Assembly: GCA_002917075.1 (NCBI GenBank)
Contig: NTMA01000017.1
Span: forward strand, 378,589 to 442,588
DNA length: 64,000 nt
From: Hawksworthiomyces lignivorus
Lineage: Eukaryota > Ascomycota > Sordariomycetes > Ophiostomatales > Ophiostomataceae
Direction of reading: 5' to 3'
Position 1 is the stretch's first letter. Every line of letters starts with the position of its first letter. The position numbers and the translations under genes were made by a program. Below the pieces are notes generated by a model. The model was not told the DNA's origin. It saw nothing but the letters and a program-made list of their open reading frames with translations, and made no database searches. Positions 35,559 through 47,300 of the stretch are shown in pieces.

Positions 35559-36686
35559 CTTGGCAAGTCGCTGCAAGACGGAATAAGAAAAGTGACTGAT
35601 AAATTAGAACGAGGAGGAAGTAGACAACTTCGAGGTGGTTTTTGGTTTTAATATTGTAATTGAATTATAGAAAGAAACAAAACCACAAAAAAGAGAAGAA
35701 AGGTGGAAGACAGGCCACTTACTTATAGTTCTCGAGTCATACTGGTGCCTGGATGTGATGTAGCCAAGCAAGAGCTGAGAGACAAAATTGAAGGGAGGGG
35801 GAAAAGATTTGAAGGATGAGAATAAATGAAAGCTGATGGATAGCAGCAGTATTGGCGAATAACTAGCTGTTCTTCCAAGCCCAAAACCCTGTGTGAAAAT
35901 TCAGGGAGGCCGCTTGCAGCATGCTCGCAGTCTAGAGACGCGCTTGTTCTTGAGCCGTTTTCCGTTTTGCTTTGTGCATGAGTTGAGCAGCTTTCTTTCT
36001 TGTACCTACGTCACAGTGGGCCGAGGCTGAGCGCACAGTTGATGCAAACCTAGACCGCCTAGGCCATAAGGAGATTGGTCATCTTCCAGGCTTCCGCAAG
36101 GCAGAGCGATGTAGAAGATAGCAGTGTTTAGTGCGTAAATTGGCAACTATGATTGGCCCCCAGAGCTCAGCCGCTGCTGCCTTGTTAAATTGAACTGTAG
36201 CTCCCAGGATCGACCTGTGAGCGCCACAGGAAGGATAGGGCTAGATCAGGGGTAAACTAACTTCTGGTTCGCGAACCATTCCGGTCTTGGCTTTACATCT
36301 TCAGTTGTCAGATCTTTAAGAGCGGAATTTTTGGGACAAGCCCTTGTCCTTTGTTGCTGGTACACTGTAAGTTGCTTATCGTGAGTGACACAAGGCACAA
36401 ATGAGGCCAACCAGGGTTTGGAGACAACACCACTTTTTTTTGTTGTTTGCGGAGGCAGATATCAAACGAAAGTGAACTACATACTAAAAACGAACTAGCT
36501 ATTGATACAGAGGAAAGATCAAAATGGAAATCCGATTACACCTTAACACAAAAAATTATTGATACAGGAAACCCACAGAGGAAAACGCAACAAACAGCAA
36601 GAGCCCAGAGCAAGCCGAAAAGCCGGCCTAGAGCGGAAACGTACGGCTCAAACCAGGCAGCAAGCCTTTTGTCCTGGCTGCCTCTT
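35559..36686. other. Intergenic region
   Basis: Promoter side of the DUF4139 gene and 3' end of the carboxylesterase gene (both on the minus strand). No gene supported; the long open frame on the plus strand from 36447 is the antisense of the esterase. Confidence 0.55.
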
Positions 36687-38549
36687 CTAGGCCATCGCCA
36701 TAGCTGCCGCAGCTGCCGCCAAGGCCACCAGAGCGCCCGCGCTAGTGCTGCCCACGCCGCGGCTGCCGGCGTTCTTCAGCGAGTGCTGCCCGTTGGTCTG
36801 CGCCCACGACGTGCCGTTGATCTGCCCGGGCTGGTTGAGCGCCACCTGCACGCCAGCCGCCGGGATCGACTCCAGGGCCGGCAGCATGGGGTCAACCATC
36901 TCGCAGTTGGCCACCTGGCCCTCCGACATGGCCTCGATGCCCGTCGCGTTGGTCTGGAAGCGCAGGCGCTGGCGGCCCTCGGGCCCCGCCCACGCCGTCC
37001 AGTCAGGCGTGCCTGCGAGCTTGAGGTCGTTGGGGTCGAGCGCCTTGATAAACGACGTCCAGTAGGCCATGGTCACGGGTACGATGGCCGCGTTGCTCTG
37101 CCCGGCGATGTACGACTTGGGCGGGTTGCCGTCGGTGTTATTGGGCCCAAACACCGCGTTCAGCTCCACCGTGTGATAGGCGCCGAAGCCCAGCCGCTCC
37201 TGCTCGCTGTCGCGCACCGCGAACCGGTAGTTGAACGTCTTGACGCCGTCGCGCGCCAGCGCATTCTGCAGCCGCGCCGTGATGCAGTGCGCCCGGATGT
37301 CGCCCATGGCGTTGGCCAGCGGCCGCCAGAGCGGGCCGCTGCGCGGGAACTGCGGCACCGTCGCCGCCGTCAGCATCGCGCCCGAGCGGTTCGTCAGCAG
37401 GTACGTCGTATTGACGAGGCTCAGCGACCCGCCTGTCAGTGAGTTGGACGCCTGACCGTTGACAAACTGCAGCGCCTGCGTCGTCGTGTTGGTCAGCATC
37501 GGCACGTTCTTGGTGCCCTCGTCCGCGCAGGTGCCCGCAATCACAGGAATCTTCAAGTAGCGGCCCTCATCAAAGCTCTGCAGCATGGGCCGAAGGATCA
37601 AGTCGTTGTCCAGGTGTGGGTTGAACTGGCAATTCTCTGTCTGCAGCGCTGTGGCGTTCACCTGGCGTAGGCAGCCGAGCGTGTCCGCTGCCAGCGTGCA
37701 GTTGGTCGCTGTCAGCAGGCAGCTGTACTGCTCCTGGCCCTGGTCGAGCGTGCGAATGGTGGCTACGGATGGCGACTCCAGAATAGCGCCCTTGATCAGA
37801 CGTGGGTCATCCTCTGCCCATGCTGCGAGGAGCAGTGCCAGAGATGTAGCGCCAGCCGAGTCGCCTGATGCCACAATGTGCTTTGGATCGCCACCAAACT
37901 GTGTGTGCGGTTAGCAAATATCCATATGAACGTAAGTAAGAGATAAGCTTTTTTTAGAGCTGAAAACACGTACTGCTGCAATGTTCTTCTGCGTCCATTT
38001 GAGGCCCTGGATTTGATCCTTCAGACCGTTGTTGAAACTTCCATTGTTCTGCACCTCGCGGCTTTGCAGGAAACCAAAAGGTCCCACGCGGTAGTTGATC
38101 TGCACCACCACAATGTTGCCGAAGGCGGCCAGGTCGCTACCGTTGAAATTGGCGTTTGAGTTGGAAGAGAACCCGCCGCCCTGGATGAAGAACAACACCG
38201 GAAGCTTGCTGTTGCTCGTAGCATTGGACGGCGCAAATATGTTCGCAAACAAGCAATCCTCTGACACATTGAAGCGCGTGTTGGGCTTCATGGTGAAGTC
38301 TGACGGGTTGCGCGGCAAGCAAATAGGTTGGAATTGCGTGGCGTCTTGAATTTCAGTTGTCGACGGCGGGTCCATTGGCGCTGCAAAGCGCAAGTCGCCG
38401 ACCGGGGCTGAGGCAAACCGGACACCAAGCCACTGTGTGACGCCGTTAACGTCAAGGGCAGAGCCCTGCAGCTGTGTGTAGCCAAGATCCACAATAGGAT
38501 CAACGGCCTGGGCCAGAGCCGCGAGGCTCAAAATAGCCAGAGATTTCAT
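36687..38549 (-). CDS. Secreted type-B carboxylesterase with GPI-anchor-like C-terminus
   Basis: Two exons (38549-37974, 37898-36687) give 595 aa; the 75-bp intron is phase 0, joining KNIAA to FGGDPKHIVASGDSAG. A signal peptide covers about residues 1-16 (MKSLAILSLAALAQA then V). It is an alpha/beta-hydrolase of the cholinesterase/lipase family. The nucleophile Ser206 lies in GDSAGA (usual form GESAGG), the acid is Glu319 in AGTCADEGT, and the base is His434 in GAYHTVEL. The oxyanion loop reads IQGGGF. Several N-glycosylation sequons occur. The last 25 residues are small and hydrophobic (Ala-rich) after a Gly/Ser stretch near 571-580, as expected for a GPI-attachment signal, so the enzyme may stay on the cell wall or membrane. 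The substrate is unknown. A TATA box lies at about 250 bases upstream. Confidence 0.92.
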
Positions 38550-40241
38550 AGCGAAAATAGAGAACTTTGCAAATGTGACAAGTATTGGCCAGCAATGAAA
38601 GAAGCAAAAAATCAAAAGATAATATGAGTGATTGCAATAGATCTCAGAGTGCCTTCAAATCACGAACAAGGAGAGTGAGCAACGACCACAGTAAAACTTT
38701 TAAGCACAAAGGAGTGACTTTGAGAAGGATAAAGATAAGATGAAGAGAGAAAATTCCAAGATCGTCTACCAAGCTTCACGACAGGCTTCGAAACATATAT
38801 AGGGAAATCTGGTCGACGATCAGCATCACGAGCTCGATGAGATCTTGGGATATCGGATCACTTCTTTCCTACTGTACTTCATTTTCCCAGCCACCAAATG
38901 CCTCCTCTCGCTCCTTGGTATCCGTGACCTGTTTCTCCTTTGTTTCCTTTGTTTCCTTTTCTTCTCCTTTCTTTGCTTCCCCTTATCTTAACATTGCCTG
39001 CGCAAACTGCCATGTTTTCCGCTTCCCTTCCATGTCTTCGCGAAGGAGGCAGGTCCTGCACGGTTTCAACTTTGTTTGAACACTCGCCGTGAGCTAAAAG
39101 GTTAGCAAATTCCATCCCGGATGTGATCCGGTTAAAATCGTCAACTACAGCGTTCTCAGCTCTCTTTAGAGCAGCCGCTCATCTGCTACTGCCAAGAAAA
39201 CTGATAGCGAAAGCCGTAATGTTCCTCCTGGGGATGCTTCTTTTTGTTTGAGTTGATCCGTGCGTTAAGGGGATGATAAAAATAAGAAGAAAAAGCGGTA
39301 TAAGTGTTTGATAGAAATTACTGGAAAGGGAAAGGAAACAATTTTTGTGTACGAAACAGGAGTCGTGATTTTATCCGGTTGCTGATGAGTCTCGGTTCAG
39401 TGATGTTGAAAGCAAAAAGGCCCAAGCTCTTGGAAGAAAATAAGAACCTTTAGATTTTTCTAGCACAAACAGAACAAGCAACAGTACAAAGGAGGAAAAT
39501 CGTGAAGTGGCTTAAACACCATGCCCAGGAACTTGGGTAACAGAATATGAAGTAACTATAAAAGCACGACCGAAAAGGGATGAATCCCAAACAATAAAAA
39601 GGAGAGAAGAGATGTGCTCGGCAATGAGTTTCCGGACCGTGGTGATTCTTGGCTGATGATGATATTAAGACCTGGTACTTCTGTCTGTACCTATTTCCGT
39701 ATGATGGCTTTGCTTCACTCCACTCGTAGTCTTTATTTACGTAAGAAACAATTAGGTAGTCTTCGCAAAGGATCAGAGAAACTAAGTTCTCTATCGTCAG
39801 GAGTATTGCTCCAAGCTTGCTGTCTCCCGCTTGGAGCAGAATATGTTTAGCCGAGATCTAGCACTCACTGCATGCTTCATAGAACAACAGCCAAGCCCTT
39901 ATCAGGAGTATGCAAGAGATAGATGCTTACTGGTGGAGAGATAAATCAAGCATAAAACACAAGTTGATTCGTAGACATTCATACATCTAAGAGCAAACTC
40001 AGTACACCATGTAAGTTATGTAAGTACAAAATACAAAATTATGACAAAAGAAATGTGCCAATTGGATGAGCTGGTCTTTTGGTCTCATTAGATACATATT
40101 GAATTCCGTCGGTCATCAATCGTCTTTTGTTCATTGTCGTATATCATTATGATGCGGATACATCAGGAATCAGTAAAAGACATCATGCTATCAAAAAGTG
40201 CTAAACAATCAAATCGTAGAGACTTCGTCCTGCCATGATCA
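38550..40241. other. Intergenic region
   Basis: Holds the carboxylesterase promoter and the 3' end of the 394-aa gene. No coding frame of interest was found. Confidence 0.55.
38795..38801 (-). promoter_or_regulatory. Probable TATA box of the carboxylesterase gene
   Basis: TATATAT on the minus strand within CCCTATATATGTTTCG, about 246 bases upstream of the ATG at 38549. Confidence 0.4.
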
Positions 40242-41426
40242 CTAGCGACCCCAGAGAAGAACACGCCAGCGCCAGCCAGCCAGAAGCTTGAGATCCGCCT
40301 CGTCTAGCTCTTCGTCGCCCCGCTCGATTTTTGAGCTAAGTCGCTTCAGACGGCGTCCCACCGTGCGGGCGACGCGGAGGGAAACCTCGTTGGTGAAGAT
40401 GTAGAGCACGGCAAAGACGAAAAAGGCAATCGAGGCCAATCCGCCGCGCCGGTGGATCGAGCTGAGCATGCGGTCTACTAGGGAGCGGCTGCGAGCAAAG
40501 GCGTACTCCGTGTCGTTGGAGGCAGCTATGCGGCCGGATCCGTTGCTCGCTCCGCTGGAGCGGCTCGGCCGGCGGAACAGTCGCCGCACCAGGGGAATGA
40601 AGGTTGCGAGAATGCCGCCAATGAGCCAGCGCCGGAAGCGGTGGTTCTGGGCTGCTTTTGCGATCGTGGCCACGGCGCGGCGAGTGTAGCGCAGGTCGCG
40701 CAGCACGGTACCCGTTTGGAGGCGAACCTGTTCCTGGACCGCTGCCGCCGTGCTGTTGGGCACGTTCGCCGCGCCGGGGCCGTATTGTAAGTGCTGTCGT
40801 TGCTGCCTCTGCAGATCAATTAAACGCTCTATGCCCGCCTCAGTCGACGAGCGCGCAGCCCGCAAGTCTGCCTTGGTCATGGTGCTGGTGTTGTTGGCGT
40901 ACAGAGGCCCTGGAGATTGCGTCAAGGGTGGCGGGTCAAGACGAGGAGGCATTCCGCCATAGCTGCTGCTGCCTCCCGGTCCAGCTCCTGGTCCACTGCT
41001 ATATCCACTGCCATATCCGCCGCCGGACGGGCCGCCCGGAGGACCTCCCACGATAGACCCTGCCGTAGACATGGTTGGCTGCGGCGGGATCTCCGTCATA
41101 GAAGGCGGCGGGATAGGCGGCTGCATTTGCGGCATATAGGGCTGCTGTTGTGGCGGAAGCGACTGAGGCGGTGGCGGCGGGCCCGTTGTGGGCTTTTGCT
41201 GGAGGGGGAGATCTGTCATGGAGCTATAAGGACGATATGATGAGGTCGGGCCACCGCCGCTCCCATTGACGAAGTTGCTATTTCCAGTGCCGGTGACCCG
41301 CCCCGAAGCACCAGGTAAGGACTGTACTTCGGGAGGAATGCCTGGCTCCCCGGATCCATAGGGAGATGGATAATACCGATCACGCGGTGGTGAAGGTGAC
41401 TTCTTTTTCTTTTCCTTGGAATCCAT
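40242..41426 (-). CDS. Proline-rich protein with C-terminal membrane region, function unknown
   Basis: A single exon encodes 394 aa from the first ATG in frame (41426); a TTG 72 bases upstream is less likely. After a basic start (KEKKKKSPSPPRDRYY) residues 10-175 are Pro/Gly/Ser/Tyr/Gln-rich and disordered, with runs such as GPPPPPQSLPPQQQP. A conserved-looking part begins near residue 185 (TSTMTKADLRAARSSTEAGI) with a predicted helix through about 255. Two hydrophobic stretches follow: LIGGILATFIPLV and ASIAFFVFAVLYIF near 340-355. The C-terminus is basic then acidic (IERGDEELDEADLKLLAGW) and ends in RWRVLLWGR. No named domain is recognised; related proteins of this layout may be restricted to filamentous ascomycetes, which I cannot check here. 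It is probably anchored in an internal membrane. The neighbouring genes give no hint of its job. Confidence 0.8.
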   Translation of the reverse strand: MDSKEKKKKSPSPPRDRYYPSPYGSGEPGIPPEVQSLPGASGRVTGTGNSNFVNGSGGGPTSSYRPYSSMTDLPLQQKPTTGPPPPPQSLPPQQQPYMPQMQPPIPPPSMTEIPPQPTMSTAGSIVGGPPGGPSGGGYGSGYSSGPGAGPGGSSSYGGMPPRLDPPPLTQSPGPLYANNTSTMTKADLRAARSSTEAGIERLIDLQRQQRQHLQYGPGAANVPNSTAAAVQEQVRLQTGTVLRDLRYTRRAVATIAKAAQNHRFRRWLIGGILATFIPLVRRLFRRPSRSSGASNGSGRIAASNDTEYAFARSRSLVDRMLSSIHRRGGLASIAFFVFAVLYIFTNEVSLRVARTVGRRLKRLSSKIERGDEELDEADLKLLAGWRWRVLLWGR

Positions 41427-42446
41427 TTGCGTAGGCTGATCAGAGAAGACTGAGACAAGCGATGTGATAAGCGATTGCTGCGATTTGGTGAGGACCAAGT
41501 CGGATTCGTTGACCCCCTCGTAGGCAAGGAGTCACTGCAACTCTCTTTTAAAAGAACGGGGTCTCGGTAATCTGGAATTGTCTGATTTGTATTCTGCCCT
41601 AGGTACAGAGTTGTCTTCAGCTCGGTACGGAAATTCAAGAGGCTGGGGAAATGATGAAAATTGGCCCATGAGGATTATTGGCAATACGAGTGGGGCAGCG
41701 AACTGCACCTCTCCAAATAGTTTCTATGGCTCGATCGTCAGCGAATCAGACACTTCAGATGGTATGGCACATTTTTGTAACGCGCCTTTTCCATCTATCG
41801 AAGCAAAGAGGAGCTCAAGCTAGGAAAAATAAATGGAGATAGAGATATAAGACCATGAAAAGGCATTCTTGATCCCAAGAAAATGCTAACTGCGTTCTTC
41901 CTGTTAATGAGCCCTCGGATATAAATATTTAAAAGACATCTCCTGTATTATGGTACCGTCCCTCAAATGTATTCAAGTGTTCATTTTTTCTTTGAGTCCA
42001 TCTGCCTCATTGTTGTCTGGGACACTGTTGCCTTGAAAATTACTTACAGTAAAGCTGGACAGGATACCTAGCTCATTTGACCCTCAGATCCTCTGATTTC
42101 CGGGCCGACCCGTAGACAGGTTTGTGTCGTATATTGAATCTCTTCACATACCATGCAATGCAACATAACATGGACTTGTTCAAAAACTTTCTATTAATTG
42201 AAGCTATCTTATGAGACATAAGATTTGAAATTCGAAATTCGGTCGATGGCTGGTTTCTCTCCAAAGAAGTTGTCTCTTGTAATCCTTCAATTTCGCGCCT
42301 CCAACAACCATTTAACTGCATTGATCCTCATCCCCCCAACTTCTCAATTGATGCCGACTTATAGTTTGGCATTCTCATCATCTCTGCACTCCCTCTACTA
42401 TGGCATCTCCTGACAACGTCAATTTATTCCAGCGACTCTTTTAGCG
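41427..42446. other. Intergenic region
   Basis: Promoter of the 394-aa gene and 3' end of the Cys-rich gene. Only short open frames. Confidence 0.5.
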
Positions 42447-43202
42447 CTATGTCACCATTTCCTTTGGATGGAGAAATTCTCGCAAGGTCTCCAACAAGTC
42501 GTTCATGCCCCAGCTGAGCGCGGCGTAGTTGACATCCCCAGAGCAGAAGATGCTCTGCATCGTAGAACACATGTCAATGTCTCTACATCGCTCATTGTTC
42601 AGAGAGTAAAACTCCTGCGAGGCCACAACCACTGCACCGCGCTTGTCGCCGCCATTGAAAAATTTCCAGGCATGGTACAAATCCCAGAGACGGTTGGCGC
42701 ACTGCTGAGCAAAGTCCAGATCTCGGCAAGCCACCACACCGTGCCGATACAATTTAGGTCGGAGCCACTGTAGTTCGCTCTTCCAATATGCTTGGCAAGC
42801 GAGCTCAACCTTAGTTTCGTGGAAAGCACACATGCGCGGAGAGGTGACAAACCGAACCGCCATCTCTTTTTCGTATTCAGCAAAGGCACTGCTGATGGCG
42901 CCTGAACTATGGGGCAGTCTCCGAATATCATCTTGATTGCAGAGTGTTGGGCATCTATGGCCATTTCCGCAGTTCCTAGTTTTATCGTTGTTGCTGATCC
43001 TAGTATTGTAGTCTAGGCACTCGATATCTTGTTTCTCGTTGCTGACGTCTTCATAGTTACAGCTGTGGGTAGGGAGAACATACGCAGTGCAAACGGCCTG
43101 CGGATTGCCAATTTTTCGTGTACACATCTTCACCATAGGTTGGCCTTTTTTGGTAATGGGACAGCCGCACTGCCATCGAGTATAGTATTGAACAACACAC
43201 AT
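42447..43202 (-). CDS. Cys-rich N-terminus protein, function unknown
   Basis: A single exon of 251 aa from the first ATG (43202). A TTG 27 bases upstream would extend it by nine residues. The N-terminus has a regular cysteine pattern: Cys2, Cys12 and Cys14 (RWQCGCPI), Cys27, Cys38 and Cys48, followed by CNQDD after CGNGHRCPTLC near 77-87. Such spacing can bind zinc. I recall similar N-termini starting MCxxxxxxxxCGC in uncharacterised proteins of filamentous ascomycetes, but no name or function. The remainder is charged and mostly helical, ends in FLHPKEMVT, and lacks a signal peptide or membrane helix. Coding is supported by the long open frame and by amino-acid composition unlike the AT-rich flanks. 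An extra upstream exon cannot be excluded. Confidence 0.65.
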   Translation of the reverse strand: MCVVQYYTRWQCGCPITKKGQPMVKMCTRKIGNPQAVCTAYVLPTHSCNYEDVSNEKQDIECLDYNTRISNNDKTRNCGNGHRCPTLCNQDDIRRLPHSSGAISSAFAEYEKEMAVRFVTSPRMCAFHETKVELACQAYWKSELQWLRPKLYRHGVVACRDLDFAQQCANRLWDLYHAWKFFNGGDKRGAVVVASQEFYSLNNERCRDIDMCSTMQSIFCSGDVNYAALSWGMNDLLETLREFLHPKEMVT

Positions 43203-44349
43203 CTCGGCCCAAGGAGTTGATGTTTTCAAAATTGCGTCTGATGGCCTAGCTGAGGGGACAAAGATGATTGAAGCGCACAGTGTTGGCTGAAATGATGATG
43301 GTTCTCCTTTCTCTAAAAGTCAGCTTAAAGAGACTGTGTTCGCTGACAGGACCATTTTTAGGATCATGTACGCAACGAGGATGTATAGAAGACGAAGAGG
43401 GAAGGAGAGAAAAGTGAGCTTGAGTTAATTTGAACTTGAAAGAGCCCTTGAGTGCGCCTATGCTATTTCCATTTGTTCTCTTTCTCACATGGTGGAAAGT
43501 ATCTTTCTTTCCATGAAGAGAAAGAATTATTGTAGTCTTTCAGCCCTCCCACGTATCATTTAACCACTATCGGTGCCTGCTTGTTGCATTGCTTTTTAGA
43601 AAGCACGATGGGTCCAGTAGGGAAAGGGACTACATATAGCAGCACAGCAACATATTAGCTGCCACGGAACGTTGGATTTTCAACGTCGTATCTTCGCTAT
43701 AAACACACGTGGAGATTTTTAGAGCATCAATAGGAAAAGCTGAGACTAATTGGATATGGCATTTTGCATGTGGCAGACTTCATGGATTTTTCCCTTCAGT
43801 GAGCCTGCCACAACTCGCCGTATACCCGCAATCATCTTGCACTCACGAGTTTACCTACCCTTACTTCGTTAGCTCCTTCAAATTGGATGTTCGCTTACGT
43901 CCTAGCGTTGAATATTTGCAACTTGTAGTATCTAGTCTGATCTCAATCTTGGGTCAATCGCAGATTCATGTCAAAGAGCAACGCAATATCAGCTTTGTCC
44001 AAGGCATAGCTTCCGACAAGGATCTCAACAAGCCTCTGATTTGCCTTGTACAACTCCTCGTGTATATCGAATACTCTTTGGTCTCATCCCTCTTGAAGTA
44101 ACAGTCACTCTTCTAAAAAATATTTCTGATTCATTGAAGTACAGCACATTTAAAGAAAGAAAGAACGGCATGTAAACAATGCTATGCTAATTGACAAGAA
44201 TTCAGCCGCTTGTCTTGGTATCTTTTTCCTTTGCCTCGGTCCCTCTCTCCAATACACCATACCCCATGATGCTACATAAAACAATATTACTTAGTTGTAC
44301 AATGGTTGTCTCCTGTCTGCTCCCTGAACATATGCGTTTACCTCAGTGG
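43203..44349. other. Intergenic region with one exon-like fragment
   Basis: Between the Cys-rich gene and the end of the DUF3433 gene. A 130-codon plus-strand frame (43709-44101) overlaps a minus-strand stretch of 46 codons (43946-44083) that looks more protein-like. It is treated as a finding rather than a gene. Confidence 0.45.
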
Positions 44350-47300
44350 TCATGTCCTCCAACCCCAGTTGCCAACATAGCCCCTCTGAGCGTATCCGAC
44401 GCGGGCTTGGAGGCCTAGCCCAACATTCTCGCCGCCGCCCCAGCCGCCTGTGCGCGAAGCGTTGACACCAAACAGCTCTTCCTTCTCGTAGCTTCCGTTC
44501 ATGCCCCAGACAGCCAGCGTCTCTTCGCGCCGCCGCCGGCGCGCGCGAGCCCAGCCGATCGTGAATCCGGCCGTGACGTGCAGGCCGTCGCGGAAAGCGA
44601 CCTGGAGCTCTTCTGTGGACTGCCACTCGGGCCCGCGCCCAAAGAAGCCAAAGACGTTGCCGTCGGCCAGCAGAGCCGCCACGCTCGCAATGCTCGTCGG
44701 CGCCCGCGGCAGCACATTTGCCACCCCGGGGAACGCGGCCCAGCTGATCAGCGAGCAGACCAAGACTGCGCCGAGCAGGGCTTGCAAGACGCGCGTTGTC
44801 GGCTCGTCCTGCAAGAGCCGGCGGACACCGTTCGACAAGCTCGTGAGATGGCCCGTGAACGACATCTGGGCGGCATTTCCAATGGCGGTACCGTTGGCGT
44901 TCACCGGAAAGACGGCAGTAGGCTGGGACGATGCCGTAGTCGACCGCCGGTTGAACGTGCTGACAACCTGTGCACGAATGATGCCATGCTGCTGCAGAAT
45001 GGCATCGGCGACAGTATTGTTCTGCGTGCCCAAACCACTATTCGTATCGGTGGCCTCGCCCAGCTCCGTGACGGGAATGGCGTACTGCGACATGACCAGG
45101 GAGCTGAAGAAGCCGTCCAGAAGGTGCGGTGATGACATGTTGACGAGATTGGCGTAGTTTAGGTTAGTAGTCAGAGCAACATCGGAAGGCCGTGCTGACG
45201 ATTCGATGGGTACTGGTGGAATATCCGGATTAATGCCTAAAAACGCTCCGTCAAATGTCGTTGCTACATCCAGCTGCTGCATTGATTCATTGCACGCCAG
45301 AGCTGATATCATCTGGACTGTCGTTTGGTTTGAATTGGCGTTGTTTAGCTGACCCCAAGCATAGACCCAATGAGGGACAGTCGAACCGTCACTTGCTTGA
45401 AGCGGTCTATAAGCGCCATGGCCAAAGAATGCATTTGGATTGATCGTAGCAGCAGTTGCTGCAGCTGCCGAGGCGGTTGTTTGATTGGAGGCATTTGTCG
45501 ATGTAAGAGACTCTGCTGTACCTATCACGAGAGTACTGGACAATAGTTCGGTGTTTCCAAGACTCGGTTCGCCGGGTAAATTGATTCGCAAGGGATTTGA
45601 AATACTGCCAATTTTATAGTTTGTTGTGAGATTAATGGTTATGTCGTGTTGCGCGAAGAAGCGGCAGGTCATCAGAGACCTCGCTGCCGGAACAGTCGCG
45701 GTAGTTTCAAAATCATCGTTTGCGCTGTCGCCAATAAGAGGAATGATCGAGAGTGTCGGGAAAGCCAGATCCTTGTAGGTGAAAGCCGGATAGGATAGGT
45801 TTCCATCGAGAACCAAAGACGCCAAAGTCATCCCATCTTTGCACGCAACACAAGTCGAGCTGTTTGCCGGCAGGATGGTCGAATTGGAAAAGAAGTCCTG
45901 CGTGACCAGTTGCACTTGAGACGACTGTGGAATAGTCATGGCGGAAAACAGCGTCGCCACAAAGACCGGCAGAAGCGTAGCAACCGAAACTGCCGCTGCC
46001 GCCCCTGCAACGGCGAAATTCCGCACTCGAGCCGATTTGTACAAGGCTGTGAGCGCGGTTCGGTCCAAAAGGTTAAATGTCATGCTGGAGATAGAAGCAC
46101 CGTTCGGCCTGGCAAGCTCGGCAAAGGGTGCGAGTGCACGCACATGGAAATCAGTGACAACGAAGTACCAGACAATAAGGGACACCACCAGAGCTGGAAC
46201 CATTGTCCAAATGAAGTGCTCATAGGTTCCGGCTTCGATCGTAGTAAATCCACCTCCGTTCTGTGATACACGAAGTGCTACTTCTAGTCCGGCAATCAGG
46301 CCGGCCAACACCAGATACATCAGCACCCGTTGGATTGGATGGAGCCCGAATGGATGGTGCCAACCGCTGCTCGGCTCAACAAAGTCAGGTGCCGTCTCAG
46401 GCAAGTCAACGCCAGGGAACACTCGAAAATAGCCCTGGCCTGTTTCGGCAGAGCCGCGATCGTAAGCATCAACACCAGTGTAGAAGGACGTCATCTTAAG
46501 CCGGGTACGCAGAGTACTTTCGTCGGCACCCCCCGCACCACGCAATGCTTGCAGCAACGGACGACTGTGAGATAGTAGAGCTGCCACGTCCAGAAGGCTA
46601 TGTGGATCCCGCGGTAAAAACCCCTTGCCAGGTACCATACAGATTGCAACCATATTGAGAAGTAGAATAATAGCCAACAATACGGCCACGATCTGAACAG
46701 CCACGGTGCCCACGACTAGTCGGTCACCTCCAATATAAGCGGTGCATGATGAGGCGACAGATGCCGGCTGCATCAACGCTTGGTGCGCTATTAGTGCTGA
46801 GTATTGCTGAAAATAGTTGGTGGCGAGATTTTGAAGAGTGTCTGCAGCAAGGAAAGACGTCGAAGAAGCCGGGAAAGTACCGTTAACTGCATCCTCCAGC
46901 GCTTGCAGGCCAAATGCGAGATACATCGGCGCATCCACATTCACAACGACGGATGAGAAGTAAGGAGTATTGATGTCGGAGATACTGGTGGCTACAGAAC
47001 CGCTGATAGAATCAAAGAGGGCCTGAGCAATGTCCCAAGGCTGCACATTTGACAATTCGCGCGGCTGTGGTGAGGCATCGAGCGTGGCGCTATCGATAAA
47101 TGTGCCGTTTTTCACGACATCCAGCTGGCTAATTGAGTACAATGGCGTGCAGATTAGCTGCTGTGATTCTGGTATTGACCCATTGATAGCTTGGTTTGTC
47201 GACGTAAGGGTCGGTTTGGTGTCAATACTGCCAGTGCCATAAATGACGGCGATTCTTTGGGCAGAATTGTCGACTGAATTACCACAGGAAACGTGGCTAA

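Noticed and set aside
36447..37442. 331-codon plus-strand frame rich in Arg/His/Ala
   Set aside because: Mostly antisense to the carboxylesterase gene, whose catalytic motifs are clear on the other strand.
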